This document shows positions 51,289-59,236 of a DNA stretch of 64,000 bases, piece by piece. Each line of letters starts with the position of its first letter. Position 1 is the first letter of the stretch. A program made the translations under genes and the position numbers. Location: contig CP119316.1 of the NCBI GenBank assembly GCA_029202985.1, forward strand, positions 620,001 to 684,000. The letters run 5' to 3'. The notes beneath the pieces are model-generated. The model did not search any database and was not told the origin of the DNA. It worked only from the letters and a program-made list of their open reading frames with translations. This stretch comes from Candidatus Andeanibacterium colombiense (GTDB lineage Bacteria; Pseudomonadota; Alphaproteobacteria; Sphingomonadales; Sphingomonadaceae).

Positions 51289-51399
51289 GTCAGAGCCCCC
51301 CAAATTCTCATGGAATTCTAAAGATATCGGCGTGGATCAGCTGCCCGCGACCATATGCGAGGCAGGCCGGAGCCACAACCGCTTCCCGCCCCCAACCGC

Positions 51400-52839
51400 T
51401 CAGCCGACGGAGGTTCCCAGGAAACCGGGCACCGGACCGTTCCAATCGCTATCATCGCCTTCGTCCGCCGGTGCCGCGTGCGGCTTTGTCCGGGCTTCAG
51501 AACCGCGGGTACCCCGGCGCTTCTCGGACCGCGGAGCACTCTCGGTACGCGGAGCACTCTCTGACCGCGGTTTCCGTTCGGGACGTTGAGCGCGCTTGGG
51601 ACGATCTTCGCTCACGGAGTCGTCGGCACGAGGTTGGTGAGCTTCACGCTCGGGCCCGCGCGCCTTGGTGCGCCGGCTCGCCTTCTCGGCCGGTTCCAGT
51701 CCTTCTTCCTTGGCAGCCCCTGCGTCATCGAAGCTGAACACCGGAATCTTCATTCCGGTCAGCTTCTCGACATTCGCGATCGCCTCGGCATCCTCGGGAG
51801 TGACGAGCGTGAACGCGCGGCCGGTCGCCCCGGCCCGGCCGGTACGGCCGATGCGGTGGACGTAATCGTCCGGATGCCAGGGCGTGTCGTAATTGAATAC
51901 GTGGCTGACGCCCTTCACGTCGATCCCGCGCGCGGCAACGTCGGACGCGACGAGGATGTTGACCTTGCCGTCCTTGAACAGCTGCAATTCCGCGGTGCGG
52001 CTGGACTGATCCATGTCGCCGTGGATTTCGCCCGCGGAAAAGCCGGCGCGCTTGAGGTCCTTGTTCAACTCGCGCACGGTGGTCTTGCGGTTCGCGAAGA
52101 TCAGCGCGCTCGTGACATTGTCGGTCTTCAGCAGCTGCTTCAACACATCGCGCTTGCCGCGCGAGCTGACCGCGACCTTGTACTGCGCGATGTTGACGTT
52201 GGCCGTGGCCGGCCGCGCCACTTCGATCCGCTTCGGGTTGGTCAGGAATTTGTCCGCCAGCTTGGTGATCGGCGGCGGCATCGTCGCCGAGAACAGCAAA
52301 GTCTGGCGGTTCGGCGGCAGCTTGGTGCAGATGAATTCGATGTCGGGGATGAAACCCATGTCGAGCATCCGGTCCGCCTCGTCGATCACCAGCAGGTCGC
52401 AGCCGGTCAACAGGATCTTGCCGCGTTCGAACAGATCCATCAGGCGCCCGGGTGTCGCGATCAGCACATCGACGCCTTCGTTGAGCGCCTTGACCTGGTC
52501 GCCCATCTGCACGCCGCCAATCAGCAGCGCCATCTTGAGGTCGTGGTTCTTGCCGTATTTGTCGAAATTCTCGGCCACCTGGGCCGCGAGTTCGCGGGTC
52601 GGCTCAAGGATCAGCGAACGCGGCATCAGCGCGCGGCGCCGGCCATGCGCGAGAATGTCGATCATCGGCAGCACGAAGCTTGCGGTCTTGCCGGTGCCCG
52701 TCTGGGCGATCGCGATCAGGTCCCTCATCATCTGGACTTGCGGGATGGCCTGCGCCTGGATCGGCGTGGGCGTGTCGTAGCCGGCGGCTTCCACCGCTTC
52801 GAGCAACTCGTCAGACAGGCCGAGATCGGCAAATTTCAT
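51400..52839 (-). CDS. rhlE: DEAD-box RNA helicase, RhlE-type
   Basis: A protein of 479 residues. The Q motif (FADLGLSDELLEAVEAAGYDTPTPIQ) is near the start, followed by AQTGTGKT, PTRELAAQV, VIDEADRMLDMGF, FSATMPP, ATDV-type VASDVAARGIDVKGV and HRIGRTGRAG. The C-terminal 110 residues are a basic, Arg/Ser/Glu/Pro-rich disordered tail with repeated RTESAPRSE units, typical of RhlE. It remodels RNA, for example during ribosome assembly or RNA decay. Confidence 0.92.
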   Translation of the reverse strand: MKFADLGLSDELLEAVEAAGYDTPTPIQAQAIPQVQMMRDLIAIAQTGTGKTASFVLPMIDILAHGRRRALMPRSLILEPTRELAAQVAENFDKYGKNHDLKMALLIGGVQMGDQVKALNEGVDVLIATPGRLMDLFERGKILLTGCDLLVIDEADRMLDMGFIPDIEFICTKLPPNRQTLLFSATMPPPITKLADKFLTNPKRIEVARPATANVNIAQYKVAVSSRGKRDVLKQLLKTDNVTSALIFANRKTTVRELNKDLKRAGFSAGEIHGDMDQSSRTAELQLFKDGKVNILVASDVAARGIDVKGVSHVFNYDTPWHPDDYVHRIGRTGRAGATGRAFTLVTPEDAEAIANVEKLTGMKIPVFSFDDAGAAKEEGLEPAEKASRRTKARGPEREAHQPRADDSVSEDRPKRAQRPERKPRSESAPRTESAPRSEKRRGTRGSEARTKPHAAPADEGDDSDWNGPVPGFLGTSVG

Positions 52840-52972
52840 AGATCGATAGTGTCCGGATGATGGACGGACCGCAAACGAGCCCTGCCCTTGAAACCGGTCT
52901 GCCGGAAAAAGCCTTCCGGGAAACCGCCGCCGCTATGCCGAAGCGCGCGGGAAAGTCAAGGAAAGCGCGGGA

Positions 52973-53563
52973 TCAGTCCCTGACCGCGACGAGCTGGCGA
53001 AACTGCTTGAGTTCGCATTTGCTGCCGGAGCGCGAATGAATCTTGTCGCGCTTCGTGCAAAGCTGCCCGTCGTCGCTGCGCTCGATGTAGAACCCGGAAT
53101 AGAAATCGCGCGAACTGCACGCCTTTTCGAGCGCGGCGGTGAGGATGCGGCGATCGCGCATGAACAGCAGCAATTTGTTGTCATCGCGGGTCTGGACCCC
53201 GACGATGCCCTGCGCGGCGACACAGGAGCCGACCTTGCGTTCCTCGAAATGCGCCGTCGGCCGGCTGCCCTGCGGCAGCGACCGCAGCAGATCCTGCTCG
53301 CTGCGCGGCGGGCGGGCGGCAATCCGGATCGTGATGCTCTGCTCGATCCGCACCTGTGCATTCTCACCGGGGCGCATCGCATCTGACAACGGGCGGACAG
53401 AAGTGGCACTTTCAGGCCCGAGGCTCAGCGGATCCGCCGCGCTGTCGGCCACATCCGACACGAGCCGTGCGGAATCGCTCGCCGGGGTCAACCCGGGCGC
53501 GTCGGCGATGCCTGCAGGAAGGAGCAGGGCAAGCGGCGCAAGAAAGGCGGAAAGACTGTTCAT
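52973..53563 (-). CDS. Secreted hypothetical protein
   Basis: A protein of 196 residues from MNSLSAFLAPLALLLPAGIADA, a signal peptide; an in-frame start nine codons upstream is weaker. The mature part contains QSITIRIAARPPRSEQDLL and ERKVGSCVAAQGIVGVQTRDDNKLLLFMRDRRILTAALEKACSSRDFYSGFYIERSDDGQLC. It has four cysteines and ends RSGSKCELKQFRQLVAVRD. I recognise the pattern as a sphingomonad-type exported protein but know no function. Confidence 0.7.
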   Translation of the reverse strand: MNSLSAFLAPLALLLPAGIADAPGLTPASDSARLVSDVADSAADPLSLGPESATSVRPLSDAMRPGENAQVRIEQSITIRIAARPPRSEQDLLRSLPQGSRPTAHFEERKVGSCVAAQGIVGVQTRDDNKLLLFMRDRRILTAALEKACSSRDFYSGFYIERSDDGQLCTKRDKIHSRSGSKCELKQFRQLVAVRD

Positions 53564-53688
53564 CGGTAAAGTTTCGCTGCGGTCCCCCATGACCTTTGCG
53601 AGGTAGCTCGTTGCCCCCCGCTTAGCAGTTCCGCTTGAACAGTGGCTTAACCTTCACCCGATCAGGCGCCTATGCCATAGGCCTGCGG

Positions 53689-55140
53689 ATGACACCCGAC
53701 CGCAAAGCCTTTCTCGACGAAGCCGCCGCCCTGCTGGGCCCGCGCGGCTTCACCCGCGATCCGGAACTGATCGGCCCGTGGCTGACCGACTGGCGCGGGC
53801 GCTTCACCGGCGCGGCGCTGGCCCTCGCCTCGCCCGGCTCGACGGCCGAGGTTGCGGCGCTGGTAAAGCTGTGCGCGAAGCACGCGGTCGCGATCGTGCC
53901 GCAGGGCGGCAACAGCGGCATGTGCGGCGGCGCCACGCCGGATGAGAGCGGAACCGCGATCCTGCTGTCGCTGCGCCGGATGAATGCGATCCGCTCGTTC
54001 GATGTCCAGGCGCGCCAGGCGGTCTGCGAGGCGGGCGTGATCCTGCAAACCTTTCATGAGGCGGCCGAGGCCCAAGGCTTGCGGTTTCCGCTGACGCTGG
54101 GCGGTAAAGGTTCGGCGACGATCGGCGGGCTGATCTCGACCAATGCTGGCGGCACCCAGGTGCTGCGCCACGGATCCATGCGGGCGCAGGTCCTGGGGAT
54201 CGAGGCGGTGCTGGCGGACGGCAGCGTGTTCGACAGCCTCGTCGCGTTGAAGAAGGACAATCGCGGGTTTGACCTCAAGCAATTGCTGATCGGCTCCGAA
54301 GGTACGCTCGGCATCGTCACCGCCGCGACGCTCGGGCTGGTGCCGGCGATCGCAGATCGGGTCGTGCTGTGGGCCGGGGTCACCTCGCTGATGGCTGCGC
54401 GCACGCTGCTGCTCCATTGCGACACGCTGGCGGGTGACGCGCTCGAAGGCTTCGAAGTGATCGCGCAGAAGACGCTGGACGATGTCGTCGCCCATGTCCC
54501 GGGTTCGCGGCGCCCGCTTGCCGGGCGCCATGAATGGCACGCGCTGATCGAACTGGTGGCGGACCGTGCCGGCGCCGACCGGCTCGGCGCGCTGGCCGAG
54601 GAATTGCTCGGCACCGCGTTCGAACAGGGGCTGCTGGAGGACGCCGTGATCTCGTCCAACGAGACGCAGGCGGAGGCGTTCTGGCAATTGCGCGACGAGA
54701 TCTCCGCGGCCGAACGGGCCAAGGGCCCGGCGGTGCAGCACGACATTTCGGTCCCGGTCGAAGCGATGCCCGAATTCGTCGATCGGGCAGTGCCGCTGCT
54801 CGAGGCCGCATGGCCTGGGACCGAAGCGGTCGCCTTCGGCCATCTGGGCGACGGCAACGTCCATTTCCACGTCATCGCGCCGCCCGGCGCCGACCCGCGC
54901 GCATGGCCCGAGGGCGACGGCAAGAAGATCAGCCGGCAGGTCTACGATCTGGTGACCCAATGGCACGGCTCGATCTCGGCCGAACACGGTATCGGGCAAT
55001 TGAAACGCGACGAACTGGGCCGCCTCGGCGACCCTGTTTCCCTCGCGATGATGCGCGCGGTGAAGCGGGCGCTGGACCCGGCCAATCTGCTCAATCCGGG
55101 TAAGCTCGTCCCGCTTGCACCGGGCGGTGACAGGCCTTAA
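53689..55140 (+). CDS. FAD-binding oxidase, D-2-hydroxyacid/glycolate oxidase type
   Basis: A protein of 483 residues from the ATG at 53689. The PCMH-type FAD domain has VPQGGNSGMCGGATP and GGLISTNAGGTQVLRHG. The C-terminal FAD-oxidase domain has FGHLGDGNVHFHV and GSISAEHGIGQLKRDEL, with metal-binding histidines as in D-2-hydroxyglutarate dehydrogenase and D-lactate dehydrogenase. The substrate is probably a D-2-hydroxyacid. It is followed 61 bases later by the SapC gene. Confidence 0.9.
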   Translation: MTPDRKAFLDEAAALLGPRGFTRDPELIGPWLTDWRGRFTGAALALASPGSTAEVAALVKLCAKHAVAIVPQGGNSGMCGGATPDESGTAILLSLRRMNAIRSFDVQARQAVCEAGVILQTFHEAAEAQGLRFPLTLGGKGSATIGGLISTNAGGTQVLRHGSMRAQVLGIEAVLADGSVFDSLVALKKDNRGFDLKQLLIGSEGTLGIVTAATLGLVPAIADRVVLWAGVTSLMAARTLLLHCDTLAGDALEGFEVIAQKTLDDVVAHVPGSRRPLAGRHEWHALIELVADRAGADRLGALAEELLGTAFEQGLLEDAVISSNETQAEAFWQLRDEISAAERAKGPAVQHDISVPVEAMPEFVDRAVPLLEAAWPGTEAVAFGHLGDGNVHFHVIAPPGADPRAWPEGDGKKISRQVYDLVTQWHGSISAEHGIGQLKRDELGRLGDPVSLAMMRAVKRALDPANLLNPGKLVPLAPGGDRP

Positions 55141-55201
55141 AGCGCCGCTCGGAGCTCGCGGAAGGCCCGTGGGGGAAGACTTTTTCGACCGGAGAGATGC
55201 A

Positions 55202-56005
55202 ATGGCCAGCGTGCCAAACAACCTGCCTTTGTTCTATAAGGACCTGATGCCGCTCAACCTGCGCGATCACGAAAAGTGGAGCGCGCATCGCACCCAGACC
55301 GCCGACTGGCTGGTCGATCAGCACGCGGTTCCGCTGACGGTGGACGAGTTCGCGTTGGCGCAGCGCGACTTTCCGATCGTGTTCTCCTCGGGCGACGCGC
55401 CAGTGCCGCTGGCGCTGTTCGGGCTCAACGAAGGCGTGAACGTCTATGTCGATGAAAAGGGCCTGGTCGCGAACGACGCGATCTATGTCCCGGCCTATGC
55501 CCGCCGCTATCCGTTCATGCTCGCCCGGATGGATTCCAAGAGCGACAGCATGACGCTGTGCTTCGATCCCACCGCAGGCTTGCTGGGCGAGTTCGAGGAC
55601 GGTGACAGATTGTTCGAGGAAGGCGGCGAACCGACCGCCCACACCCAAGCGGTGTTGAAGTTCTGCGAAGACTTCGAAGTCGCCGGCCAGCGCACCCAGG
55701 CGTTCATGGACGAGCTGAAGAAGAACGACCTGCTGATCGAAGGCGAAGTCGGGATCACGCAGGAAGGGCTCGAGCAGCCGTTCATCTATCGCGGGTTCCA
55801 GCTGATCAATCGCGAGAAATTCAACGAAGTCCGCGGCGATCAGCTGCGCAGCTGGAACCAGAGCGGATTCCTTGCACTGGTCCATGCGCATTTCTTCTCG
55901 CTCGATCTGATGCGGATCATCTTCGCCCGCCAGACCCAGCAGGGCAAAGGTCCCGGCGCGGAACTGGCGGCCGCCAAGGCTGCGGAGAGCGCTTCCAAGA
56001 ACTGA
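55202..56005 (+). CDS. SapC family protein
   Basis: A protein of 267 residues from MASVPNNLPLFYKDLMPLN. The conserved blocks FALAQRDFPIVFSSGDAPVPLALFGLNEGVNVYVDEKG and YVPAYARRYPFMLARMD match the SapC family. Its members were first named from a Campylobacter S-layer-associated locus and have no proven role. No signal peptide is seen, so a surface location is not supported by the sequence itself. A multi-hairpin region that may be a small RNA follows immediately. Confidence 0.85.
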   Translation: MASVPNNLPLFYKDLMPLNLRDHEKWSAHRTQTADWLVDQHAVPLTVDEFALAQRDFPIVFSSGDAPVPLALFGLNEGVNVYVDEKGLVANDAIYVPAYARRYPFMLARMDSKSDSMTLCFDPTAGLLGEFEDGDRLFEEGGEPTAHTQAVLKFCEDFEVAGQRTQAFMDELKKNDLLIEGEVGITQEGLEQPFIYRGFQLINREKFNEVRGDQLRSWNQSGFLALVHAHFFSLDLMRIIFARQTQQGKGPGAELAAAKAAESASKN

Positions 56006-56009
56006 CCGC

Positions 56010-56188
56010 CGGCGCTGGAAGGCGCCGATTTTGCAGGCCCTCTTCGGAGGGCTTGCATTTGGCCACGCGGTTATTATCTGTGGTTTGTCCGGTGAGGCTT
56101 CCCTCATGGCTTCGCTGGATAAGCACGCGAGAGCGTGCTTCCTCCCTGTACCTTGGCCGCCTCGTGTTAACGCACGAGGCGGTTTTTT
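56010..56188 (+). ncRNA. Candidate structured small RNA downstream of sapC
   Basis: Within 180 bases there are at least five stable hairpins. They are CGGCGC/GCGCCG (56010-56027); an 11-pair stem closed by a C(TTCG)G tetraloop (56032-56057); TGAGG-CTTC-CCTCA (56093-56106); AAGCACGC-GAGA-GCGTGCTT with a GNRA loop (56121-56140); and a strong terminator (56157-56188). The stretch CTTCCTCCCTG (56138-56148) is an anti-Shine-Dalgarno-like CU-rich single strand, a hallmark of several alphaproteobacterial small RNAs. The start is unknown: a TATTAT at 56072 could be a -10 box for a shorter RNA, or it may be cut from the sapC 3' end. Confidence 0.6.
56157..56188 (+). terminator. Strong Rho-independent terminator
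   Basis: CCGCCTCGTG-TTAACG-CACGAGGCGG followed by TTTTTT. This is the best terminator in the window and ends the candidate small RNA or the sapC transcript. Confidence 0.9.
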
Positions 56189-56209
56189 ATTACCTTTTGA
56201 AAAGGCGGG

Positions 56210-57139
56210 TTATTCCGCTGCCATTGGCAGCTGGTTGGACCGCCCGAGCGCGGCGACTTCGCCCGCGAGACGCCGCACCAGCGCCGTAACCGACGCAATG
56301 ACCCCCACCCTGTCCTCAGCCGGCTCCGCAAGGCGCGAATCGAGATAGATGCTCCGGCAAATCTCGATTTGCACCGCATGCAGGCCACGCGCCGGTGCCG
56401 CGTGACGATCGAGCACATAGCCGCCGGCATAAGGCCGGTTATGTGCGACATGGCGGCGCTGCAGCGCGAGCTCGTCGAATGCCGCCGCGCACAATGCGCC
56501 GTCGCACGCGGCTCCGAACCGGTCGCCGATGACGAATTCGGGAGCCCGATCCCCCGGCGCGCGCGGCGCAAGGGGCGGCATCGAATGCAAATCGATCAAC
56601 AACGCCGCGCCCCAGCGGGTGCGAAGCTGGCCGAGGCAATCCTCGATTGCCTGGTGATAGGGCCGGTGGATTCCCTCGATCCGCGAATCGAGATCCGCTT
56701 CCTCGATCCGCGCCTTCCACAACTCGCCGATACCGGGCAGCCGCCGCGGCACCAAGCCGAGTCCGCTGCGTGCCCGCCGCCCGACGCGCCCGACGCGCCG
56801 GCCGGGAGACGGGCCCTTGCGCAGCATGTCCCAGTCCATCTCCTCGACCGAGCGGTTGAGATCGATCATCGCCCGCGGGGCATGGGCGATCAGCAATGCC
56901 GCTCCGGTTTCCTGCGCAACCGCTCGCGCAAGCAGATCGACATAGCGGTCTTCCAGCTTGAGCGCGGCTTCGCCGGGCGACCGCATCCCTTCCACCAGGT
57001 GGGGCGGATAGATCCGCCCGGCATGCGGAACCGCGATCATGATCGGGATCGGCGACGGGTCGCGCCGCTCCAGCGTGAAAGCGGGCTGGCCGGCCGCGCC
57101 GGGGATGGTTCCGCCGCTGACGGAGTGCGAGTCGCGCAT
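56210..57139 (-). CDS. N-formylglutamate amidohydrolase family protein
   Basis: About 309 residues from the ATG at 57139; a GTG six codons upstream is equally possible. The FGase motifs PIMIAVPHAGRIYPP, RYVDLLARAV, AHAPRAMIDLNRSVEEMDWDML, and LLIDLHSMPPL are followed by VGDRFGAACDGAL-type IGDRFGAACDGAL and NRPYAGGYVLDRHAAPARGLHAVQIEI. The family hydrolyses N-formylglutamate in histidine breakdown, but many members lie outside hut loci, as here, so the true substrate is uncertain. It is convergent with the sapC/sRNA region. Confidence 0.88.
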   Translation of the reverse strand: MRDSHSVSGGTIPGAAGQPAFTLERRDPSPIPIMIAVPHAGRIYPPHLVEGMRSPGEAALKLEDRYVDLLARAVAQETGAALLIAHAPRAMIDLNRSVEEMDWDMLRKGPSPGRRVGRVGRRARSGLGLVPRRLPGIGELWKARIEEADLDSRIEGIHRPYHQAIEDCLGQLRTRWGAALLIDLHSMPPLAPRAPGDRAPEFVIGDRFGAACDGALCAAAFDELALQRRHVAHNRPYAGGYVLDRHAAPARGLHAVQIEICRSIYLDSRLAEPAEDRVGVIASVTALVRRLAGEVAALGRSNQLPMAAE

Positions 57140-57277
57140 TGGGGGATTTTGGTCCACGATAGATGTTAGCTAATCGCCTTTCCCGCTGTGTCAAAGCTGG
57201 TCAGACGGAAAAGCAGGCGAGATTGTTAACAGCCGATCCGTTATAAAGTTTCACCACCTGAAGAATGAGGGACAGGC

Positions 57278-57652
57278 ATGAGGCGAATCCTGCTGGCCGA
57301 AGATGAAGAGGCCATGCGCAGCTATCTCGCGCGCGCACTGGAAAAGGCCGGATACGATGTCGTCGCCGTCGATCGCGGAACCGCGGCGTTGCCGCTGCTC
57401 GAAAGCAGCCATTTCGACCTGCTGCTGTCCGACATCGTGATGCCGGAAATGGACGGCATCGAACTCGCCCAGCGCTGCGGCGAGATCAGCCCGCGGACCA
57501 AGGTGATGTTCATCACCGGTTTCGCCGCGGTCACGCTGAAGGCCAGCCGCGAAACTCCGCATGCCAACGTGCTCTCGAAACCGTTCCATCTGCGCGATCT
57601 GGTGCTGGAGGTGGAGCGGGTGTTCGAAGACCAGGCTTCCGCCACTCTTTGA
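57278..57652 (+). CDS. cpdR: Single-domain response regulator, CpdR-like
   Basis: A protein of 124 residues, a receiver domain only. Asp9 and Glu10 form the acidic pocket in LLAEDEEAM, Asp52 in LLLSDIVMPEMDG is the phosphorylation site, Thr81 lies in FITGFA, and Lys102 in LSKPFHL. CpdR controls entry of ClpXP substrates and the cell cycle in alphaproteobacteria. The length and sequence match CpdR. GAGGG precedes the ATG, and an AT-rich TTATAAAG (57242-57249) could be a -10 element. Confidence 0.88.
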   Translation: MRRILLAEDEEAMRSYLARALEKAGYDVVAVDRGTAALPLLESSHFDLLLSDIVMPEMDGIELAQRCGEISPRTKVMFITGFAAVTLKASRETPHANVLSKPFHLRDLVLEVERVFEDQASATL

Positions 57653-57735
57653 AGAGATATTTTCGCGGGCCTTGCATCGTGGGCAAGCCATGCTAAATGG
57701 CCCGCCTGCCGGCGCAACCGGCACACCGATGGTGC

Positions 57736-57810
57736 GGGCGTATAGCTCAGTGGTAGAGCACTATGTTGACATCGTAGGGGTCGCAAGTTCAATCCTTGCT
57801 ACGCCCACCA
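57736..57810 (+). tRNA. tRNA-Val (anticodon GAC)
   Basis: A cloverleaf of 75 bases including CCA. The acceptor is GGGCGTA/TACGCCC, the D-arm GCTC/GAGC, the anticodon stem CTATG/CGTAG with loop TTGACAT (anticodon GAC), and the T-arm GCAAG-TTCAATC-CTTGC. It lies 83 bases after cpdR and is followed by a strong terminator. Confidence 0.96.
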
Positions 57811-57818
57811 TCGTATAG

Positions 57819-57850
57819 AAAACCCGCCCGCAACGGCGGGTTTTCTTGTT
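57819..57850 (+). terminator. Rho-independent terminator after tRNA-Val
   Basis: AAAACCCGCC-CGCAAC-GGCGGGTTTT followed by CTTGTTTT, eight bases after the tRNA 3' end. Confidence 0.85.
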
Positions 57851-57941
57851 TTGGCGCCAGACTGGGCTCCCGTCCTTGCGCCCGGGCCCGAGGCTGCTAA
57901 GAGGCCGCAATACCTCCCATCGAAAGGCAGCGGGCACCCTC

Positions 57942-59165
57942 ATGGCGAAGATCAAGGTCGTAACCCCGGTCGTCGAAATCGACGGCGACGAAATGACGCG
58001 GATCATCTGGCAGTGGATTCGCGAAAGGCTGATCCAGCCTTATCTCGACATCGAACTGCTCTATTACGATCTCTCGGTCGAAAAGCGCGACGAGACCGAT
58101 GACCAGATCACGATCGACGCGGCCGAGGCGATCAAGCAGTACGGCGTCGGCGTGAAATGCGCGACGATCACGCCGGATGAAGCCCGCGTCGAGGAATTCC
58201 ACCTCAAGCAGATGTGGAAGAGCCCCAACGGCACGATCCGTAACATCCTCGGTGGCACGATCTTCCGCGAGCCGATCGTGATTTCCAATGTCCCCCGGCT
58301 GGTCCCGGGCTGGACCGACCCGATCGTGGTCGGCCGCCACGCCTTCGGCGACCAGTACCGCGCGACCGACTTCCTCGTCCCCGGCAAGGGTAAGCTGCGC
58401 CTGGTGTTCGAAGGCGAAGACGGCACGGTGATCGACCGCGAGGTGTTCCAGTTCCCGTCCAGCGGTGTCGCGATGTCGATGTACAATCTCGACGATTCGA
58501 TCCAGGATTTCGCCCGCGCGAGCTTCAACTACGGGCTCGATCGCGGCTGGCCGGTCTATCTCTCGACCAAGAACACGATCATCAAGGCCTATGACGGGCG
58601 CTTCAAGGACCTGTTCCAGCAGGTCTTCGACACCGAGGGCTTCAAGGAGAAGTTCGCCGACGCGAAGATCACCTACGAGCACCGCCTGATCGACGACATG
58701 GTCGCCTCCGCGCTGAAGTGGAGCGGCAAGTTCGTCTGGGCCTGCAAGAACTACGACGGCGACGTGCAGTCCGACGTGGTCGCGCAGGGCTTCGGCAGCC
58801 TCGGCCTGATGACCTCGGTGCTGATGACCCCCGACGGCAAGACGATCGAGGCCGAAGCGGCCCACGGCACCGTCACTCGCCACTACCGCCAGCACCAGCA
58901 GGGCAAGGCGACCAGCACCAACCCGATCGCGTCGATCTTCGCCTGGACCCGCGGGCTGATCTATCGCGGCCGGTTCGACAACACGCCCGACGTGGTGCGC
59001 TTCGCCGAAACGCTCGAGAAGGTCTGCATCGACACGGTCGAGAGCGGCAAGATGACCAAGGATCTCGCGCTGCTGATCGGCCCCGACCAGCCGTGGATGA
59101 CGACCGAGCAGTTCTTCGAAACGGTCGTCCATAATCTCGAAACCGAGATGGCAAGCTGGGCCTGA
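57942..59165 (+). CDS. icd: NADP-dependent isocitrate dehydrogenase (eukaryotic-type)
   Basis: A protein of 407 residues from MAKIKVVTPVVEIDGDEMTRIIWQWIRERLI, which is the N terminus of the homodimeric type II enzymes shared with mitochondria. The motifs KSPNGTIRNILGGTIFREPI, KWSGKFVWACKNYDGDVQSD and EAAHGTVTRHYRQHQQG are present. It converts isocitrate to 2-oxoglutarate in the TCA cycle. The E. coli-type enzyme would be about 416 residues with different motifs. The preceding tRNA terminator isolates its promoter region. Confidence 0.96.
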   Translation: MAKIKVVTPVVEIDGDEMTRIIWQWIRERLIQPYLDIELLYYDLSVEKRDETDDQITIDAAEAIKQYGVGVKCATITPDEARVEEFHLKQMWKSPNGTIRNILGGTIFREPIVISNVPRLVPGWTDPIVVGRHAFGDQYRATDFLVPGKGKLRLVFEGEDGTVIDREVFQFPSSGVAMSMYNLDDSIQDFARASFNYGLDRGWPVYLSTKNTIIKAYDGRFKDLFQQVFDTEGFKEKFADAKITYEHRLIDDMVASALKWSGKFVWACKNYDGDVQSDVVAQGFGSLGLMTSVLMTPDGKTIEAEAAHGTVTRHYRQHQQGKATSTNPIASIFAWTRGLIYRGRFDNTPDVVRFAETLEKVCIDTVESGKMTKDLALLIGPDQPWMTTEQFFETVVHNLETEMASWA

Positions 59166-59236
59166 GGGCCCACTCGCGAAAAAACTTCGGGCCGGAGGGG
59201 TGACAATCGCGTCACTCCTCCCCTACCCTCCCGGCC

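Noticed and set aside
56010..56188. 6S RNA or SRP RNA at the sapC downstream region
   Set aside because: 6S would pair its two ends and lack a 3' terminator hairpin, and the SRP core around GGTCAGGTCCGGAAGGAAGC is absent, so neither identity is supported. The region is kept only as an unnamed candidate.
57225..57249. CtrA-type TTAA-N7-TTAA box before cpdR
   Set aside because: GTTAACAG and TTATAAAG occur in the upstream region, but spacing and half-sites do not match the CtrA consensus, so no site is claimed.
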